Shown: positions 46,701 to 61,700 of the stretch, piece after piece
Numbering within the stretch: position 1 is the first letter of the stretch
How the letters are laid out: each line of letters opens with the position of its first letter
Assembly (NCBI GenBank): GCA_028673005.1
Contig: CM054116.1
Coordinates: forward strand, 148,487,173-148,551,172
DNA: 64,000 nt
Reading direction: 5' to 3'
Source of the DNA: Tanypteryx hageni
Taxonomy: Eukaryota; Arthropoda; Insecta; Odonata; Petaluridae
Notes under the pieces: model-generated
Database searches by the model: none
What the model saw: the letters and a program-made list of their open reading frames with translations, nothing else
Told to the model about the DNA's origin: nothing
Position numbers and translations under genes: made by a program

Positions 46701-49700
46701 GGGAGGGAGGACGGGAGGGAGGGAGGACGGGAGGGAGGGAGGGAGGACGGGAGGGAGGGAGGGACGGGAGGGAGGGAGGACGGGAGGGGAGGGAGGACGG
46801 GAGGGTGGGAGGACTGGAGGGAGGGAGGACGGGAGGGAGGGAGGACGGGAGGGAGGGAGGACGGGAGGGTGGGGTGGACTGGAGGGAGGGAGGACGGGAG
46901 GGAGGGAGGACGGGAGTAAGGGAGGACGGGAGGGAGGGAGGACGGGAGGGAGGGAGGACGGGCGGGAGGGAGGACGGGAGGGAGGGAGGACGGGAGTGAG
47001 GGAGGACGGGAGGGAGGGGAGGACGGGAGGTAGGGAGGACTGGAGGGAGGACGGGAGTGAGGGAGGACGGGAGGGAGGGAGGACGGGAGGGTGGGTGGAC
47101 TGGAGGGAGGGGAGGACGGGAGGGCGGGAGGACGGGCGGGAGGGAGGACGGGAGTGAGGGAAGACGGGAGGGAGGGAGGACGGGAGGGAGGGAGGACGGG
47201 AGGGAGGACGGGAAGGAGGGAGGACGGGAGGGAGGGAGGACGGGAGGGAGGGAGGACGGGAGGGAGGGAGGACGGGAGGGAGGGAGGACGGGAGGGAGGG
47301 AGGACGGGAGGGAGGACGGGAGTGAGGGAGGACGGGAGGGAGGGAGGACGGGAGGGAGGACGGGAGTGAGGGAGGACGGGAGGGAGGGAGGACGGGAGGG
47401 AGGGAGGACGGGAGGGAGGACGGGAGGGAGGGAGGACGGGAGTGAGGGAGGACGGGAGGGAGGAAGGGAGGGAGGGAGGACGGGAAGGAGGGAGGACGGG
47501 AGGGAGGGAGGACGGGCGGGAGGGAGGACGGGAGGGAGGGAGGACGGGAGGGAGGGAGGACGATAGTGAGGGAGGACGGGAGGGAGGGAGTACGGAAGGG
47601 AGGGAGGACGGGAGGGAGGGAGGACGGGAGGGAGGACGGGAGGGAGGGAGGACGGGAGGGAGGGAGGACGGGAGAGAGGGAGGACGGGCGGGAGGGAGGA
47701 CGGGAGGGAGGGAGGGAGTACGGGAGGGAGGGAGGACGGGATGGAGGGAGGACGGGGAGGGTGGGAGGACTGGAGGGAGGGAGGACGGGAGGGAGGGGAG
47801 GACGGGAGGGAGGGGAGGACGGGAGGGAGGGAGGGAGTACGGGAGGGAGGGAGGACGGGAGGGAGGGAGGACGGGAGGGAGGGAGGACGGGAGGGTGGGG
47901 AGGACTGGAGGGAGGGAGGACGGGAGGGAGGGAGGACGGGAGGGAGGGAGGACGGGAGGGTGGGTGGACTGGAGGGAGGGAGGACGGGAGGGCGGGAGGA
48001 CGGGCGGGAGGGAGGACGGGAGTGAGGGAGGACGGGAGGGAGGGAGGACGGGAGGGAGGGAGGACGGGAGGGAGGGAGGACGGGAGGGAGGGAGGACGGG
48101 AGGGAGGACGGGAGGGAGGGAGGACGGGAGGGAGGGAGGACGGGAGGGAGGGAGGACGGGAGGGAGGACAGGAGTGAGGGAGGACGGGAGGGAGGGAGGA
48201 CGGGAGGGAGGACGGGAGTGAGGGAGGACGGGAGGGAGGGAGGACGGGAGGGAGGGAGGACGGGAGGGAGGACGGGAGGGAGGGAGGACGGGAGTGAGGG
48301 AGGACGGGAAGGAGGACGGGAGGGAGGGAGGACGTGAGGGAGGGAGGACGGGAGGGAGGGAGGACGGGCGGGAGGGAGGACGGGAGTGAGGGAGGACGGG
48401 AGGGAGGGAGTACGGGAGGGAGGGAGGACGGGAGGGAGGGAGGACGGGCGGGAGGTAGGACGGGAGGGAGGGGAGGACGGGAGTGAGGGAGGACGGGAGG
48501 GAGGACGGGAGGGAGGGGAGGACGGGAGGGAGGGAGGACGGGAGTGAGGGAGGACGGGAGGGAGGGAGGACGGGAGGGAGGGAGGACGGGAGGGAGGACG
48601 GGAGTGAGGGAGGACGGGAGGGAGGGAGGACGGGAGGGAGGGAGGACGGGAGGGAGGACGGGAGGGAGGGAGGACGGGAGGGAGGGAGGACGGGAGGGAG
48701 GGAAGGAGTACGGGAGGGAGGGAGGACGGGCGGGAGGGAGGACGGGAGGGAGGGAGGACGGGAGGGAGGGAGGACGGGCGGGAGGGAGTACGGGAGGGAG
48801 TTAGGACGGGAGGGAGGGAGGACGGGAGTGAGGGAGGACGGGAGGGAGGGAGAACGGGAGGGAAAGAGGACGGGAGGGAGGGAGGACGGGCGGGAGGGAG
48901 GACGGGAGGGAGGGAGGACGGGAGTGAGGGAGGACGGGAGGGAGGGAGGACGGAAGGGAGGGAGGACGGGAGGGAGGGAGGACGGGAGGGAGGGAGGACG
49001 GGAGGGAGGGAGGACGGGAGGGAGGGAGGGAGGACGGGAGGGAGGGAGGACGGGAGGGAGGGAGGACGGGAGGGAGGGAGGACGGGAGGGTGGGAGGACT
49101 GGAGGGGAGGGAGGACGGGAGGGAGGGAGGACGGGAGGGAGGGAGGACGGGAGGGTGGGTGGACTGGAGGGAGGGGAGGACGGGAGGGAGGGAGGACGGG
49201 AGTGAGGGAGGACGGGAGGGAGGGAGGACGGGAGGGAGGGAGGACGGGCGGGAGGGAGGACGGGAGGGGAGGGAGGACGGAAGTGAGGGAGGACGGGAGG
49301 GAGGGGAGGACGGGAGGTAGGGAGGACTGGAGGGAGGACGGGAGGGAGGGGAGGACGGGAGGGAGGGAGGACGGGAGGGTGGGTGGACTGGAGGGAGGGA
49401 GGACGGGAGGGCGGGAGGGACGGGCGGGAGGGGAGGACGGGAGTGAGGGAAGACGGGAGGGAGGGAGGACGGGAGGGAGGGAGGACGGGAGGGAGGACGG
49501 GAGGGAGGGAGAACGGGAGGGAGGGAGGACGGGAGGGAGGGAGGACGGGAGGAAGGGAGGACAGGAGGGAGGGAGGACGGGAGGGAGGACGGGAGTGAGG
49601 GAGGGACAGGAGGGAGGGAGGACGGGAGGGAGGACGGGAGTGAGGGAGGACGGGAGGGAGGGAGGACGGGAGGGAGGGAGGACGGGAGGGAGGACGGGAG

Positions 49701-52700
49701 GGAGGGAGGACGGGAGTGAGGGAGGACGGGAGGGAGGACGGGAGGGAGGGAGGACGGGAGGGAGGGAGGACGGGAGGGAGGGAGGACGGGCGGGAGGGAG
49801 GACGGGAGGGAGGGAGGACGGGAGGGAGGGAGGACGATAGTGAGGGAGGACGGGAGGGAGGGAGTACGGAAGGGAGGGAGGACGGGAGGGAGGGAGGACG
49901 GGAGGGAGGACGGGAGGGAGGGAGGACGGGAGGGAGGGAGGACGGGAGAGAGGGGAGGACGGGCGGGAGGGAGGACGGGAGGGAGGGAGGGAGTACGGGA
50001 GGGAGGGAGGACGGGATGGAGGGAGGACGGGAGGGTGGGAGGACTCGGGAGGGAGGGAGGACGGGAGGGAGGGAGGACGGGAGGGGAGGGAGGGGAGTAC
50101 GGGAGGGGAGGGAGGACGGGAGGGAGGGAGGGACGGGAGGGAGGGAGGACGGGAGGGGTGGGAGGACTGGAGGAGGGGAGGACGGGAGGGAGGGAGGACG
50201 GGAGGGAGGGAGGACGGGAGGGTGGGTGGACTGGAGGGAGGGAGGACTAGAGGGCGGGAGGACGGGCGGGAGGGAGGACGGGAGTGAGGGAGGACGGGAG
50301 GGAGGGAGGGACGGGAGGGAGGGAGGACGGGAGGGGGAGGACGGGGAGGGAGGGGAGGACGGGAGGGAGGGGAGGACGGGAGGGAGGGAGGACGGGAGGG
50401 AGGGAGGACGGGAGGGAGGACAGGAGTGAGGGAGGACGGGAGGGAGGGAGGACGGGAGGGAGGACGGGAGTGAGGGAGGACGGGAGGGAGGGAGGACGGG
50501 AGGGAGGGAGGACGGGAGGGGAGGGAGGACGGGAGGGAGGGAGGACGGGAGGGAGGACGGGAGGGAGGACGGGGAGGGGAGGGAGGACGGGAGGTGAGGG
50601 GAGGACGGGAGGGAGGACGGGAGGGAGGGAGGACGTGAGGGAGGGAGGGACGGGAGGGAGGGAGGACGGGCGGGAGGGAGGACGGGAGGGAGGGAGGACG
50701 GGAGTGAGGGAGGACGGGAGGGAGGGAGGACGGGAGTGAGGGAGGACGGGAGGGAGGGAGTACGGGAGGGAGGGAGGACGGGAGGGAGGGAGGACGGGCG
50801 GGAGGTAGGACGGGAGGGAGGGAGGACGGGAGTGAGGGAGGACGGGAGGGAGGACGGGAGGGAGGGAGGACGGGAGGGAGGGAGGACGGGAGTGAGGGAG
50901 GACGGGAGGGAGGGAGGACGGGAGGGAGGGAGGACGGGGAGGGGGAGGACGGGAGTGAGGGAGGACGGGGAGGGAGGGAGGACGGGAGGGAGGGAGGACG
51001 GGAGGGAGGACGGGAGGGAGGGAGGACGGGAGGGAGGGAGGACGGGAGGGAGGGAAGGAGTACGGGAGGGAGGGAGGACGGGCGGGAGGGAGGACGGGAG
51101 GGAGGGAGGACGGGAGGGATGGAGGACGGGCGGGAGGGAGTACGGGAGGGAGTTAGAACGGGAGGGAGGGAGGACGGGAGTGAGGGAGGACGGGAGGGAG
51201 GGAGTACGGGAGGGAGGGAGGACGGGAGGGAGGGAGGACGGGCGGGAGGGTGGACGGGAGGGAGGGAGGACGGGAGTGAGGGAGGACGGGAGGGAGGTAG
51301 GACGGAAGGGAGGGAGGACGGGAGGGAGGGAGGACGGGAGGGAGGGAGGACGGGAGGGATGGAGGACGGGAGGGAGGGAGGGAGTACGGGAGGGAGGGAG
51401 GACGGGAGGGAGGGAGGACGGGCGGGAGGGAGTACGGGAGGGAGGGAGGGAGGACGGGCGGGAGGGAGTACGGGAGGGAGGGGAGGACGGGAGGGAGGGA
51501 GGACGGGAGGGAGGGAGGACGGGAGGGAGGACGGAAGGGAGGGAGGACGGGCGGGAGGGGAGTACGGAGGGAGGGAGGACGGGAGGGAGGGAGGACGGGC
51601 GGGAGGGAGTACGGGAGAGAGGGAGGACGGGAGGGAGGGAGGACGGGAGTGAGGGAGGACGGGAGGGAGGGAGTACGGGAGGGAGGGATGACGGGGAGGG
51701 AGGGAGGACGGGCGGGAGGGAGGACGGGAGGGAGGGAGGACGGGTGTGAGGGAGGACGGGGAGGGAGGGAGTACGGGAGGGAGGGAGGACGGGAGGGAGG
51801 GAGGACGGGAGGGAGGGAGGACGGGAGTGAGGGAGGACGGGCGGGAGGGAGGACGGGAGGGAGGGAGGACGGGAGTGAGGGAGGACGGGGAGGGAGGGAG
51901 GACGGGAGTGAGGGAGGACGGGAGGGAGGGAGTACGGGAGGGAGGGGAGGACGGGAGGGAGGGAGGACGGGAGGGGAGGGAGGACGGGAGGGAGGGAGGA
52001 TGGGAGGGAGGACGGGTGTGAGGGAGGACGGGAGGGAGGGAGGACGGGAGGGAGGGAGGACGGGAGGGAGGGAGGACGGGAGGGAGGACGGGAGGGAGGG
52101 AGGACGGGAGTGAGGGAGGACGGGAGGTAGGACGGGAGGGAGGGAGGACGGGAGGGAGGGAGGGACGGGAGGGAGGGAGGACGGGCGGGAGGGAGGACGG
52201 GAGGGGAAGGAGGACGGGAGGGAGGGAGGACGGGAGGGAGGGAGGACGGGAGTGAGGGAGGACGGGAGGGAGGGAGTACGGGAGGGAGGGAGGACGGGAG
52301 GGAGGGAGGACGGGCGGGAGGGAGGACGGGAGGGAGGGAGAACGGGAGTGAGGGAGGACGGGAGGGAGGGAGGACGGGAGTGAGGGAGGGACGGGAGGGA
52401 GGGAGGACGGGAGGGAGGGAGGACGGGAGGGAGGGAGGACGGGAGGGAGGGAGGACGGGAGGGGAGGACGGGAGTGAGGGAGGACGGAAGGGAGGGAGGA
52501 CGGGAGGGAGGGAGGACGGGAGGAAGGACGGGAGGGAGGGAGGGACGGGAGGGAGGGAGGACGGGAGGTAGGGAGGGAGTACGGGAGGGAGGGAGGACGG
52601 GAGGGAGGGTGGGACGGTCGGGAGGGAGGACGGGGAGGGAGGGAGGACGGGGAGGAAGGGAGGACGGGAGTGAGGGAGTACGGGAGGGAGGGAGGAGACG

Positions 52701-55700
52701 GGAGGGAGGGAGGACGGGCGGGAGGGAGGACGGGAGGGAGGGAGGACGGGGAGTGAGGGAGGACGGGAGGGAGGGAGGACGGGAGGGAGGGAGGACGGGA
52801 GTGAGGGGAGGACGGGAGGGAGGGAGTACGGGAGGGAGGGAGGACGGGAGGGAGGAGTACGGGAGGGAGGGAGGGACGGGAGTGAGGGAGGACGGGAGGG
52901 AGGGAGTACGGGAGGGAGGGAGGACGGGAGTGAGGGAGGACTGGAGGGAGGGAGGACGGGAGGGAGGGAGTACGGGAGGGAGGACGGGAGGGAGGGGAGG
53001 ACGGGAGGGAGGGAGGACGGGAGGGAGGGGAGGACGAGAGGGAGGACGGGAGGGATGGAGGACGGGAGTGAGGGAGGACGGGAGTGAGGAAGGACGGGAG
53101 AGAGGGAGGACGGGAGGGAGGGAGGACGGGGAGTGTGGGAGGACGGGAGGGAGGGAGGACGGGAGTGAGGGAGGACGGTAGGGAGGGAGTACGGGAGGGA
53201 GGGAGGAAGGGAGGGAGTACGGGAGGGAGGGAGGACGGGAGTGAGGGGAGGACGGGAGGGGAGGGAGTACGGGAGGGAGAGAGGACGGGAGGGAGGGAGG
53301 ACGGGAGTGAGGGAGGACGGGAGGGAGGGAGGACGGGAGGGAGGGAGGACGGGAGGGGAGGACGGGAGTGAGGGAGGACGGGAGAGAGGGAGGACGGGAG
53401 GGAGGGAGGACGGGAGTGTGGGAGGACGGGAGGGAGGGAGGACGGGGAGTGAGGGAGGACGGTAGGGAGGGAGTACGGGAGGGAGGGAGGAAGGAAGGGA
53501 GGACGGGAGTGAGGGAGGACGGGAGTGAGGGGAGGACGGGAGGGAGGGAGTACGGAAGGGAGAGAGGACGGGAGGGAGGGAGGACGGGAGTGAGGGAGGA
53601 CGGGAGGGAGGGAGGACGGGATGGAGGGAGGACGGGAGGGAGGACGGGAGGAGGCAGGACGGGAGGGGAGGGAGGACGGGAGGGAGGGAGGACGGGAGGG
53701 AGGTAGGACGGGAGTGAGGGGAGGACGGGAGGGATGGAGGACGGGAGGGAGGACGGGAGGGAGGGAGGACGGGAGTGAGGGAGGACGGGAGGGAGGGAGG
53801 ACGGGAGTGAGGGAGGACGGGAGGAGGGAGTACGGGAGGGAGGGAGGACGGGAGGGAGGGAGGACGGGCGGGAGGAAGGACGGGAGTGAGGGAGGGACGG
53901 GAGGGAGGGAGGACGGGAGGGGAGGACGGGAGTGAGGGAGGACGGGAGGGAGGGAGGACGGGAGTGAGGGAGGACGGGAGGGATGGAGGACGGGAGGGAG
54001 GGAGGACGGGCGGGAGGGAGGACGGGAGGGAGGGAGGACGGGAGGGAGGGAGTACGGGAGGGAGGGAGGACGGGCGGGAGGGGAGTACGGGAGGGAGGGA
54101 GGACGGGAGGGAGGGAGAACGGGAGTGAGGGAGGACGGGAGGGAGGGAGTACGGGAGGGAGGGTGGACGGGAGGGAGGGAGGACGGGCGGGAGGGGAGGA
54201 CGGGTGGGAGGGAGGGACGGGAGTGTGGGAGGACGGGAGGGGAGGGAGGACGGGAGGGAGGGAGGACGGGAGGGAGGGAGGACGGGAGGGAGGACGGAGG
54301 GGAGGGAGGACGGGAGGGAGGGAGGACGGGAGGGAGGGAGGGAGGACGGGAGGGAGGGAGGACGGGCGGGGAGGGAGTACGGAGGGAGGGAGGACGGGAG
54401 GGAGGGAGGACGGGAGTGAGGGAGGACGGGAGGGAGGGGAGGACGGGAGGGAGGGAGGACGGGAGGGAGGGAGGACGGGAGGGAGGACGGGAGTGAGGGA
54501 GGGACGGAAGGGAGGGAGGACGGGAGGGAGGGAGGACGGGAGGGAGGGAGGACGGGCGGGAGGGAGGACGGGAGGGAGGGAGGACGGGAGTGAGGGAGGA
54601 CGGGAGGGAGGACGGGGAGGGAGGGAGGGAGTACGAGAGGGAGGGAGGGACGGGATGGAGGGAGGACGGGAGGGTGGGAGGACTGGAGGGAGGGAGGACG
54701 GGAGGGAGGACGGGAGGGAGGGAGGACGGGAGGGAGGGAGGACGGAGGGAGGGAGGGAGTACGGGAGGGAGGGGGAGGGACGGGGAGGGAGGGGAGGACG
54801 GGAGGGAGGGAGGACGGGAGGGTGGGAGGACTAGAGGAGGGAGGACGGGGAGGGAGGGAGGACAGGAGGGAGGGAGGACGGGAGGGTGGGTGGACTGGAG
54901 GGAGGGAGGACGGGAGGGCGGGAGGACGGGCGGGAGGGAGGACGGGAGTGAGGGAGGACGGGAGGGAGGGAGGACGGGAGGGAGGGAGGGACGGGAGGGA
55001 GGACGGGAGGGAGGGAGGACGGGAGGGAGGGAGGACGGAGGGAGGGAGGACGGGAGGAAGGGGAGGACGGGAGGGAGGGAGGACGGGAGGGAGGACGGGA
55101 GTGAGGGAGGACGGGAGGGAGGGGAGGGACGGGAGGGAGGACGGGAGTGAGGGAGGACGGGAGGGAGGGAGGACGGGAGGGAGGGAGGACGGGAGGGAGG
55201 ACGGGAGGGAGGGAGGACGGGAGTGAGGGAGGACGGGAGGGAGGACGGGAGGGAGGGAGGACGGGAGGGAGGGAGGACGGGAGGGAGGACGGGCGGGAGG
55301 GAGGACGGAGGGAGGGGAGGACGGGAGGGAGGGAGGACGGGAGGGAGGGAGGACGGGAGGGAGGGAGTACGGGAGGGAGGGAGGACGGGAGGGAGGGAGG
55401 GAGTACGGGAGGGAGGGAGGACGGGATGGAGGGAGGACGGGAGGGGTGGGAGGACTGGAGGGAGGGAGGACGGGAGGGAGGGAGGACGGGAGGGAGGGAG
55501 GGAGTACGGGAGGGAGGGAGGACGGGATGGAGGGAGGGACGGGAGGGTGAGAGGACTGGAGGGAGGGAGGACGGGAGGGAGGGAGGACGGGAGGGAGGGA
55601 GGACGGGAGGGAGGGAGGACGGGAGGGAGGACGGGAGTGAGGGAGGACGGAAGGGAGGGAGGACGGGAGGGAGGGAGGACTGGAGGGAGGGAGGACGGGA

Positions 55701-58700
55701 GGGAGGGAGGACGGGAGGGAGGGAGGACGGGAGGGTGGGTGGACTGGAGGGAGGGAGGACGGGAGGGAGGGAGGACGGGAGTGAGGGAGGACGGGCGGTG
55801 AGGGAGGACGGGAGGGAGGGAGGACGGGAGTGAGGGAGGACGGGAGGGAGGGAGGACGGGAGGTAGGGAGGACTGGAGGGGAGGACGGGAGGGAGGGGAG
55901 GACGGGACTGAGGGAGGACGGGACGGTGGGTGGGACTGGAGGGAGGGAGGACGGGGAGGGCGGGAGGACGGGCGGGAGGGAGGACGGGAGTGAGGGAAGA
56001 CGGGAGGGAGGGAGGACGGGAGGGAGGGAGGACGGGAGGGAGGACGGGAGGGAGGGAGGACGGGAGGGAGGGGAGGACGGGAGGGAGGGAGGACGGGAGG
56101 GAGGGAGGACGGGAGGGAGGACGGGACGGTGAGGGAGGACGGGAGGGAGGGAGGAGGGGAGGGAGGACGGGAGTGAGGGAGGACGGGGAGGGAGGGAGGA
56201 CGGGAGGGAGGGAGGACGGGAGGGAGGACGGGAGGGAGGGAGGACGGGAGTGAGGGAGGACGGGAGGGGAGGACGGGAGGGAGGGAGGACGGGAGGGAGG
56301 GAGGACGGGAGGGAGGGAGGACGGGCGGGAGGGAGGACGGGAGGGAGGGGAGGACGGGAGGGGAGGGAGGACGATAGTGAGGGAGGACGGGAGGGAGGGT
56401 GTACGGAAGGGAGGGAGGACGGGGAGGGAGGGAGGGACGGGAGGGAGGACGGGAGGGAGGGAGGACGGGGAGGGAGGGAGGACGGGAGAGAGGGAGGACG
56501 GGCGGGAGGGAGGACGGGAGGGGAGGGAGATAGTACGGGAGGGAGGGAGGACGGGATGGAGGGAGGACGGGAGGGTGGGAGGACTGGAGGGAGGGGAGGA
56601 CGGGAGGGAGGGAGGACGGGAGGGAGGGAGGACGGGAGGGAGGGAGGGAGTACGGGAGGGAGGGAGGACGGGAGGGAGGGAGGACGGGAGGGGAGGGAGG
56701 ACGGAGGGGGTGGAGGACTGGAGGGAGGGAGGACGGGAGGGAGGGAGGACGGGAGGGAGGGAGGACGGGAGGGTGGGTGGACTGGAGGGAGGGAGGACGG
56801 GAGGGAGGGTGGACGGGAGGGAGGGAGGACGGGAGGGAGGACGGGAGGGAGGGAGGACGGGAGTGAGGGAGGACGGGAGGGAGGACGGGAGGGAGGGAGG
56901 ACGTGAGGGAGGGAGGACGGGAGGGAGGGAGGACGGGCGGGAGGGAGGACGGGAGGGAGGGGAGGACGGGAGTGAGGGAGGACGGGAGGGAGGGAGGACG
57001 GGAGTGAGGGAGGACGGGAGGGAGGGGAGTACGGGAGGGAGGGAGGACGGGAGGGAGGGAGGACGGGCGGGAGGTAGGACGGGAGGGAGGGAGGACGGGA
57101 GTGAGGGAGGACGGGAGGGAGGACGGGAGGGAGGGAGGACGGGAGGGAGGGAGGACGGGAGTGAGGGAGGACGGGAGGGAGGGGAGGACGGGAGGGAGGG
57201 AGGACGGGAGGGAGGACGGGGAGTGAGGGAGGACGGGAGGGAGGAGAGGACGGGAGGGAGGGAGGACGGGAGGGAGGACGGGAGGGAGGGAGGGACGGGA
57301 GGGAGGGAGGACGGGAGGGAGGGAAGGAGTACGGGAGGGAGGGGAGGACGGGCGGGAGGGAGTACGGGAGGGAGGGAGGACGGGAGGGAGGGAGGACGGG
57401 CGGGAGGGAGTACGGGAGGGAGGGAGGACGGGAGGGAGGGAGGACGGGAGTGAGGGAGGACGGGAGGGAGGGAGTACGGGAGGGAGGGAGGACGGGAGGG
57501 AGGGGAGGACGGGCGGGAGGGAGGACGGGAGGGAGGGAGGACGGGCGGGAGGGAGTACGGGAGGGAGGGAGGACGGGAGGGAGGGAGGACGGGAGGGAGG
57601 GAGGACGGGAGGGAGGACGGAAGGGAGGGAGGACGGGCGGGAGGGAGTACGGAGGGAGGGAGGACGGGGAGGGAGGGAGGACGGGCGGGAGGGAGTACGG
57701 GAGAGATGGAGGACGGGAGAGATGGAGGACGGGAGGGGAGGGAGGACGGGAGGGAGGGAGGACGGGAGGGAGGGAGGACGGGAGGGAGGACGGGAGTGAG
57801 GGAGGACGGGAGGGAGGGAGGACGGGAGGGAGGGAGGACGGGAGGGAGGGAGGACGGGAGGGAGGACGGGAGGGAGGGAGGACGGGGAGTGAGGGAGGAC
57901 GGGAGGTAGGACGGGAGGGAGGGAGGACGGGAGGGAGGGAGGACGGGCGGGAGGGAGGACGGGAGGGAGGGAGGACGGGAGGGAGGGAGGACGGGAGGGA
58001 GGGAGGACGGGGAGTGAGGGAGGACGGGAGGGAGGGGAGTACGGGGAGGGAGGGAGGACGGGGAGGGAGGGAGGACGGGCGGGAGGGAGGACGGGAGGGA
58101 GGGAGAACGGGAGTGAGGGAGGACGGGAGGGAGGGAGGACGGGAGTGAGGGAGGACGGGAGGGAGGGAGGACGGGAGGGGAGGGAGGACGGGAGGGAGGG
58201 AGGACGGGAGGGTGGGTGGACTGGAGGGAGGGAGGACGGGAGGGAGGGAGGACGGGAGTGAGGGAGGACGGGCGGGAGGGAGGACGGGAGGGAGGGAGGA
58301 CGGGAGTGAGGGAGGACGGGGAGGGAGGGAGGACGGGAGGTAGGGAGGACTGGAGGGAGGACGGGGAGGGAGGGAGGACGGGACTGAGGGAGGACGGGAC
58401 GGTGGGTGGACTGGAGGGAGGGAGGACGGGAGGGGCGGGAGGACGGGCGGGAGGGAGGACGGGAGTGAGGGAAGACGGGAGGGAGGGAGGACGGGAGGGA
58501 GGGAGGGAGGGAGGACGGGAGGGAGGGACGGAGGAGGGAGGGAGGACGGGAGGGAGGGAGGACGGGAGGGAGGGAGGACGGGAGGGAGGGAGGACGGGAG
58601 GGAGGACGGGAGTGAGGGAGGGACGGGAGGGAGGGAGGACGGGAGGTGAGGAGGACGGGAGGGAGGGGAGGACGGGAGGGGAGGGAGGACGGGAGGGAGG

Positions 58701-61700
58701 ACGGGAGTGAGGGAGGACGGGAGGGAGGGAGGACGGGAGGGAGGGGAGGACGAGAGGGAGGACGGGAGGGATGGAGGACGGGTGTGAGGGAGGACGGGAG
58801 GGAGGGAGGACGGGAGTGAGGGAGGACGGTAGGGAGGGAGTACGGGAGGGAGGGAGGACGGGAGTGAGGGAGGACGGGAGGGAGGGAGTACGGGAGGGAG
58901 GGGAGGACGGGAGGGAGGGAGGACGGGCGGGAGGGAGGACGGGAGGGAGGGAGGACGGGAGCGAGGGGAGGACGGGAGGGGAGGGAGGACGGGATGGAGG
59001 GAGGACGGGAGTGAGGGAGGACGGGAGGGGAGGGAGGACGGGAGTGAGGGGAGGACGGGAGGGAGGGAGGACGGGAGGGAGGGAGGACGGGATTGAGGGA
59101 GGACGGGAGGGAGGGAATACGGGAGGGAGGACGGGAGGGGAGGGAGTACGGGAGGGAGGGAGGACGGGAGGGAGGACGGGAGTGAGGGAGGACGGGAGGG
59201 AGGGAGGACGGGAGGGAGGGAGGACGGGAGGGAGGGAGGACGGGAGGGAGGGAGGACGAGAGGGGAGGGAGGACGGGAGGGAGGGAGGACGGGAGTGAGG
59301 GAGGACGGGAGGGAGGGAGTACGGGAGGGAGGAGGAGGACGGGAGGGAGGGAGGACGGGCGGGAGGGAGTACGGGAGGGAGGGAGGGACGGGAGTGAGGG
59401 AGGACGGGAGAGAGGAGGGAGGACGGGGAGGGAGGGGAGGGACGGGAGTTTGGGAGGACGGACGGGAGGGAGGGAGGACGGGAGTGAGGGAGGACGGGAG
59501 GGAGGGAGTACGGGAGGGAGAGAGGACGGGAGGGAGGGAGGACGGGAGTGAGGGAGGACGGGAGGGAGGGAGGACGGGAGGGAGGGAGGACGGGAGGGAG
59601 GACGGGTGTGAGGGAGGACGGTGAGAGAGGGAGGACGGGAGGGAGGGAGGACGGGAGTGTGGGAGGACGGGAGGGAGGGAGGACGGGAGTGAGGGAGGAC
59701 GGTAGGGAGGGAGTACGGGAGGGAGGGAGGAAGGGAGGGAGTACGGGAGGGAGGGAGGACGGGAGTGAGGGAGGACGGGAGGGAGGGAGTACGGGAGGGA
59801 GAGAGGTCGGGAGGGAGGGAGGACGGGAGTGAGGGAGGACGGGAGGGAGGGAGGGACGGGAGGGAGGGGAGGACGGGAGGGAGGACGGGAGGGAGGGAGG
59901 ACGGGAGGGAGGGAGGACGGGAGTGAGGGAGGACGGGAGGGATGTAGGACGGGAGTGAGGGAGGACGGGAGGGAGGAGGACGGGAGGGAGGACGGGAGGG
60001 AGGGAGGACGGGAGTGAGGGAGGACGGGAGGGAGGGAGGACGGGATTGAGGGAGGACGGGAGGGAGGGAGTACGGGAGGGAGGGAGGACGGGAGGAGGGA
60101 GGACGGGCGGGAGGAAGGACGGGAGTGAGGGAGGACGGGAGGGAGGGAGGACGGGAGGGAGGACGGGAGTGAGGGAGGACGGGAGGGAGGGAGGACGGGA
60201 GTGAGGGAGGACGGGAGGGAGGGAGGACGGGAGGGAGGGAGGACGGGCGGGAGGGAGGACGGGAGTGAGGGAGGACGGGAGTGAGGGAGGACGGGAGTGA
60301 GGGAGGACGGGAGGGAGGGAGGACGGGAGGGAGGGAGGACGGGAGGGAGGACGGGAGGGAGGACGGGAGGGAGGGAGGACGGGAGTGAGGGAGGACGGGA
60401 GGGAGGACGGGTGGGAGGGAGGACGGGAGGGAGGGAGGACGGGAGGGAGGGAGGACGGGCGGGAGGGAGGACGGGAGGGAGGGAGGACGGGAGGGAGGGA
60501 GGACGATAGTGAGGGAGGACGGGAGGGAGGGAGTACGGAAGGGAGGGAGGACGGTAGGGAGGGAGGACGGGAGGGAGGACGGAGGGAGGGAGGACGGGAG
60601 GGAGGGAGGACGGGAGGGAGGAGGACGGGCGGGAGGGAGGACGAGAGGGAGGGAGGACGGGAGGGAGGGAGGACGGGAGGGAGGGAAGACGGGAGTGAGG
60701 GAGGACGGGAGGGAGGGAGTACGGAAGGGAGGGAGGACGGGAGGGAGGGAGGACGGGCGGGAGGGAGGACGGGAGTGAGGGGAGGACGGGAGGGAGGACG
60801 GGAGGGAGGGAGGACGGGAGGGAGGGAGGACGTGAGGGAGGGAGGACGGGAGGGAGGGAGGACGGGAGGGAGGACGGGAGTGAGGGAGGACGGAAGGGAG
60901 GGAGGACGGGAGGGAGGGAGGACGGGAGGGAGGACGGGAGGGAGGGAGGACGGGAGGGAGGGAGGACGGGAGGGAGGGAGGGAGTACGGGAGGGAGGGAG
61001 GACGGGAGGGAGGGAGGACGGGAGGGAGGACGGGAGGGAGGGAGGACGGGTGTGAGGGAGGACGGGAGGAGGACGGGAGGGAGGTGAGGACGGGAGGGAG
61101 GGAGGACGGGAGGGAGGGAGGACGGGCGGGAGGGAGGACGGGAGGGAGGGAGGACGGGAGGGAGGGAGGACGGGAGGGAGGGAGGACGGGAGTGAGGGAG
61201 GACGGGAGGGAGGGAGTACGGAAGGGAGGGAGGACGGGAGGGAGGGAGGACGGGCGGGAGGGAGGACGGGAGGGAGGGAGGACGGGAGTGAGGGAGGACG
61301 GGAGGGAGGACGGGAGGGAGGGAGGACGGGAGGGAGGGAGGACGGGAGGGAGGGAGGACGGGAGGGAGGGAGGACGGGAGGGAGGACGGGAGTGAGGGAG
61401 GACGGAAGGGAGGGAGGACGGGAGGGAGGGAGGACGGTAGGGAGGACGGGAGGGAGGGAGGACGGGAGGGAGGGAGGACGGGAGGGAGGGAGGGAGTACG
61501 GGAGGGAGGGAGGACGGGAGGGAGGGAGGACGGGAATGAGGGAGGACGGGAGGGAGGGAGGACGGGAGTGAGGGAGGACGGGAGGGAGAGAGTACTGGAG
61601 GGAGGGAGGACGGGAGGGAGGGAGGACGGGCGGGAGGGAGGACGGGAGGGAGGGAGGACGGGAGTGAGGGAGGACGGGAGGGAGGGAGGACGGGATGGAG

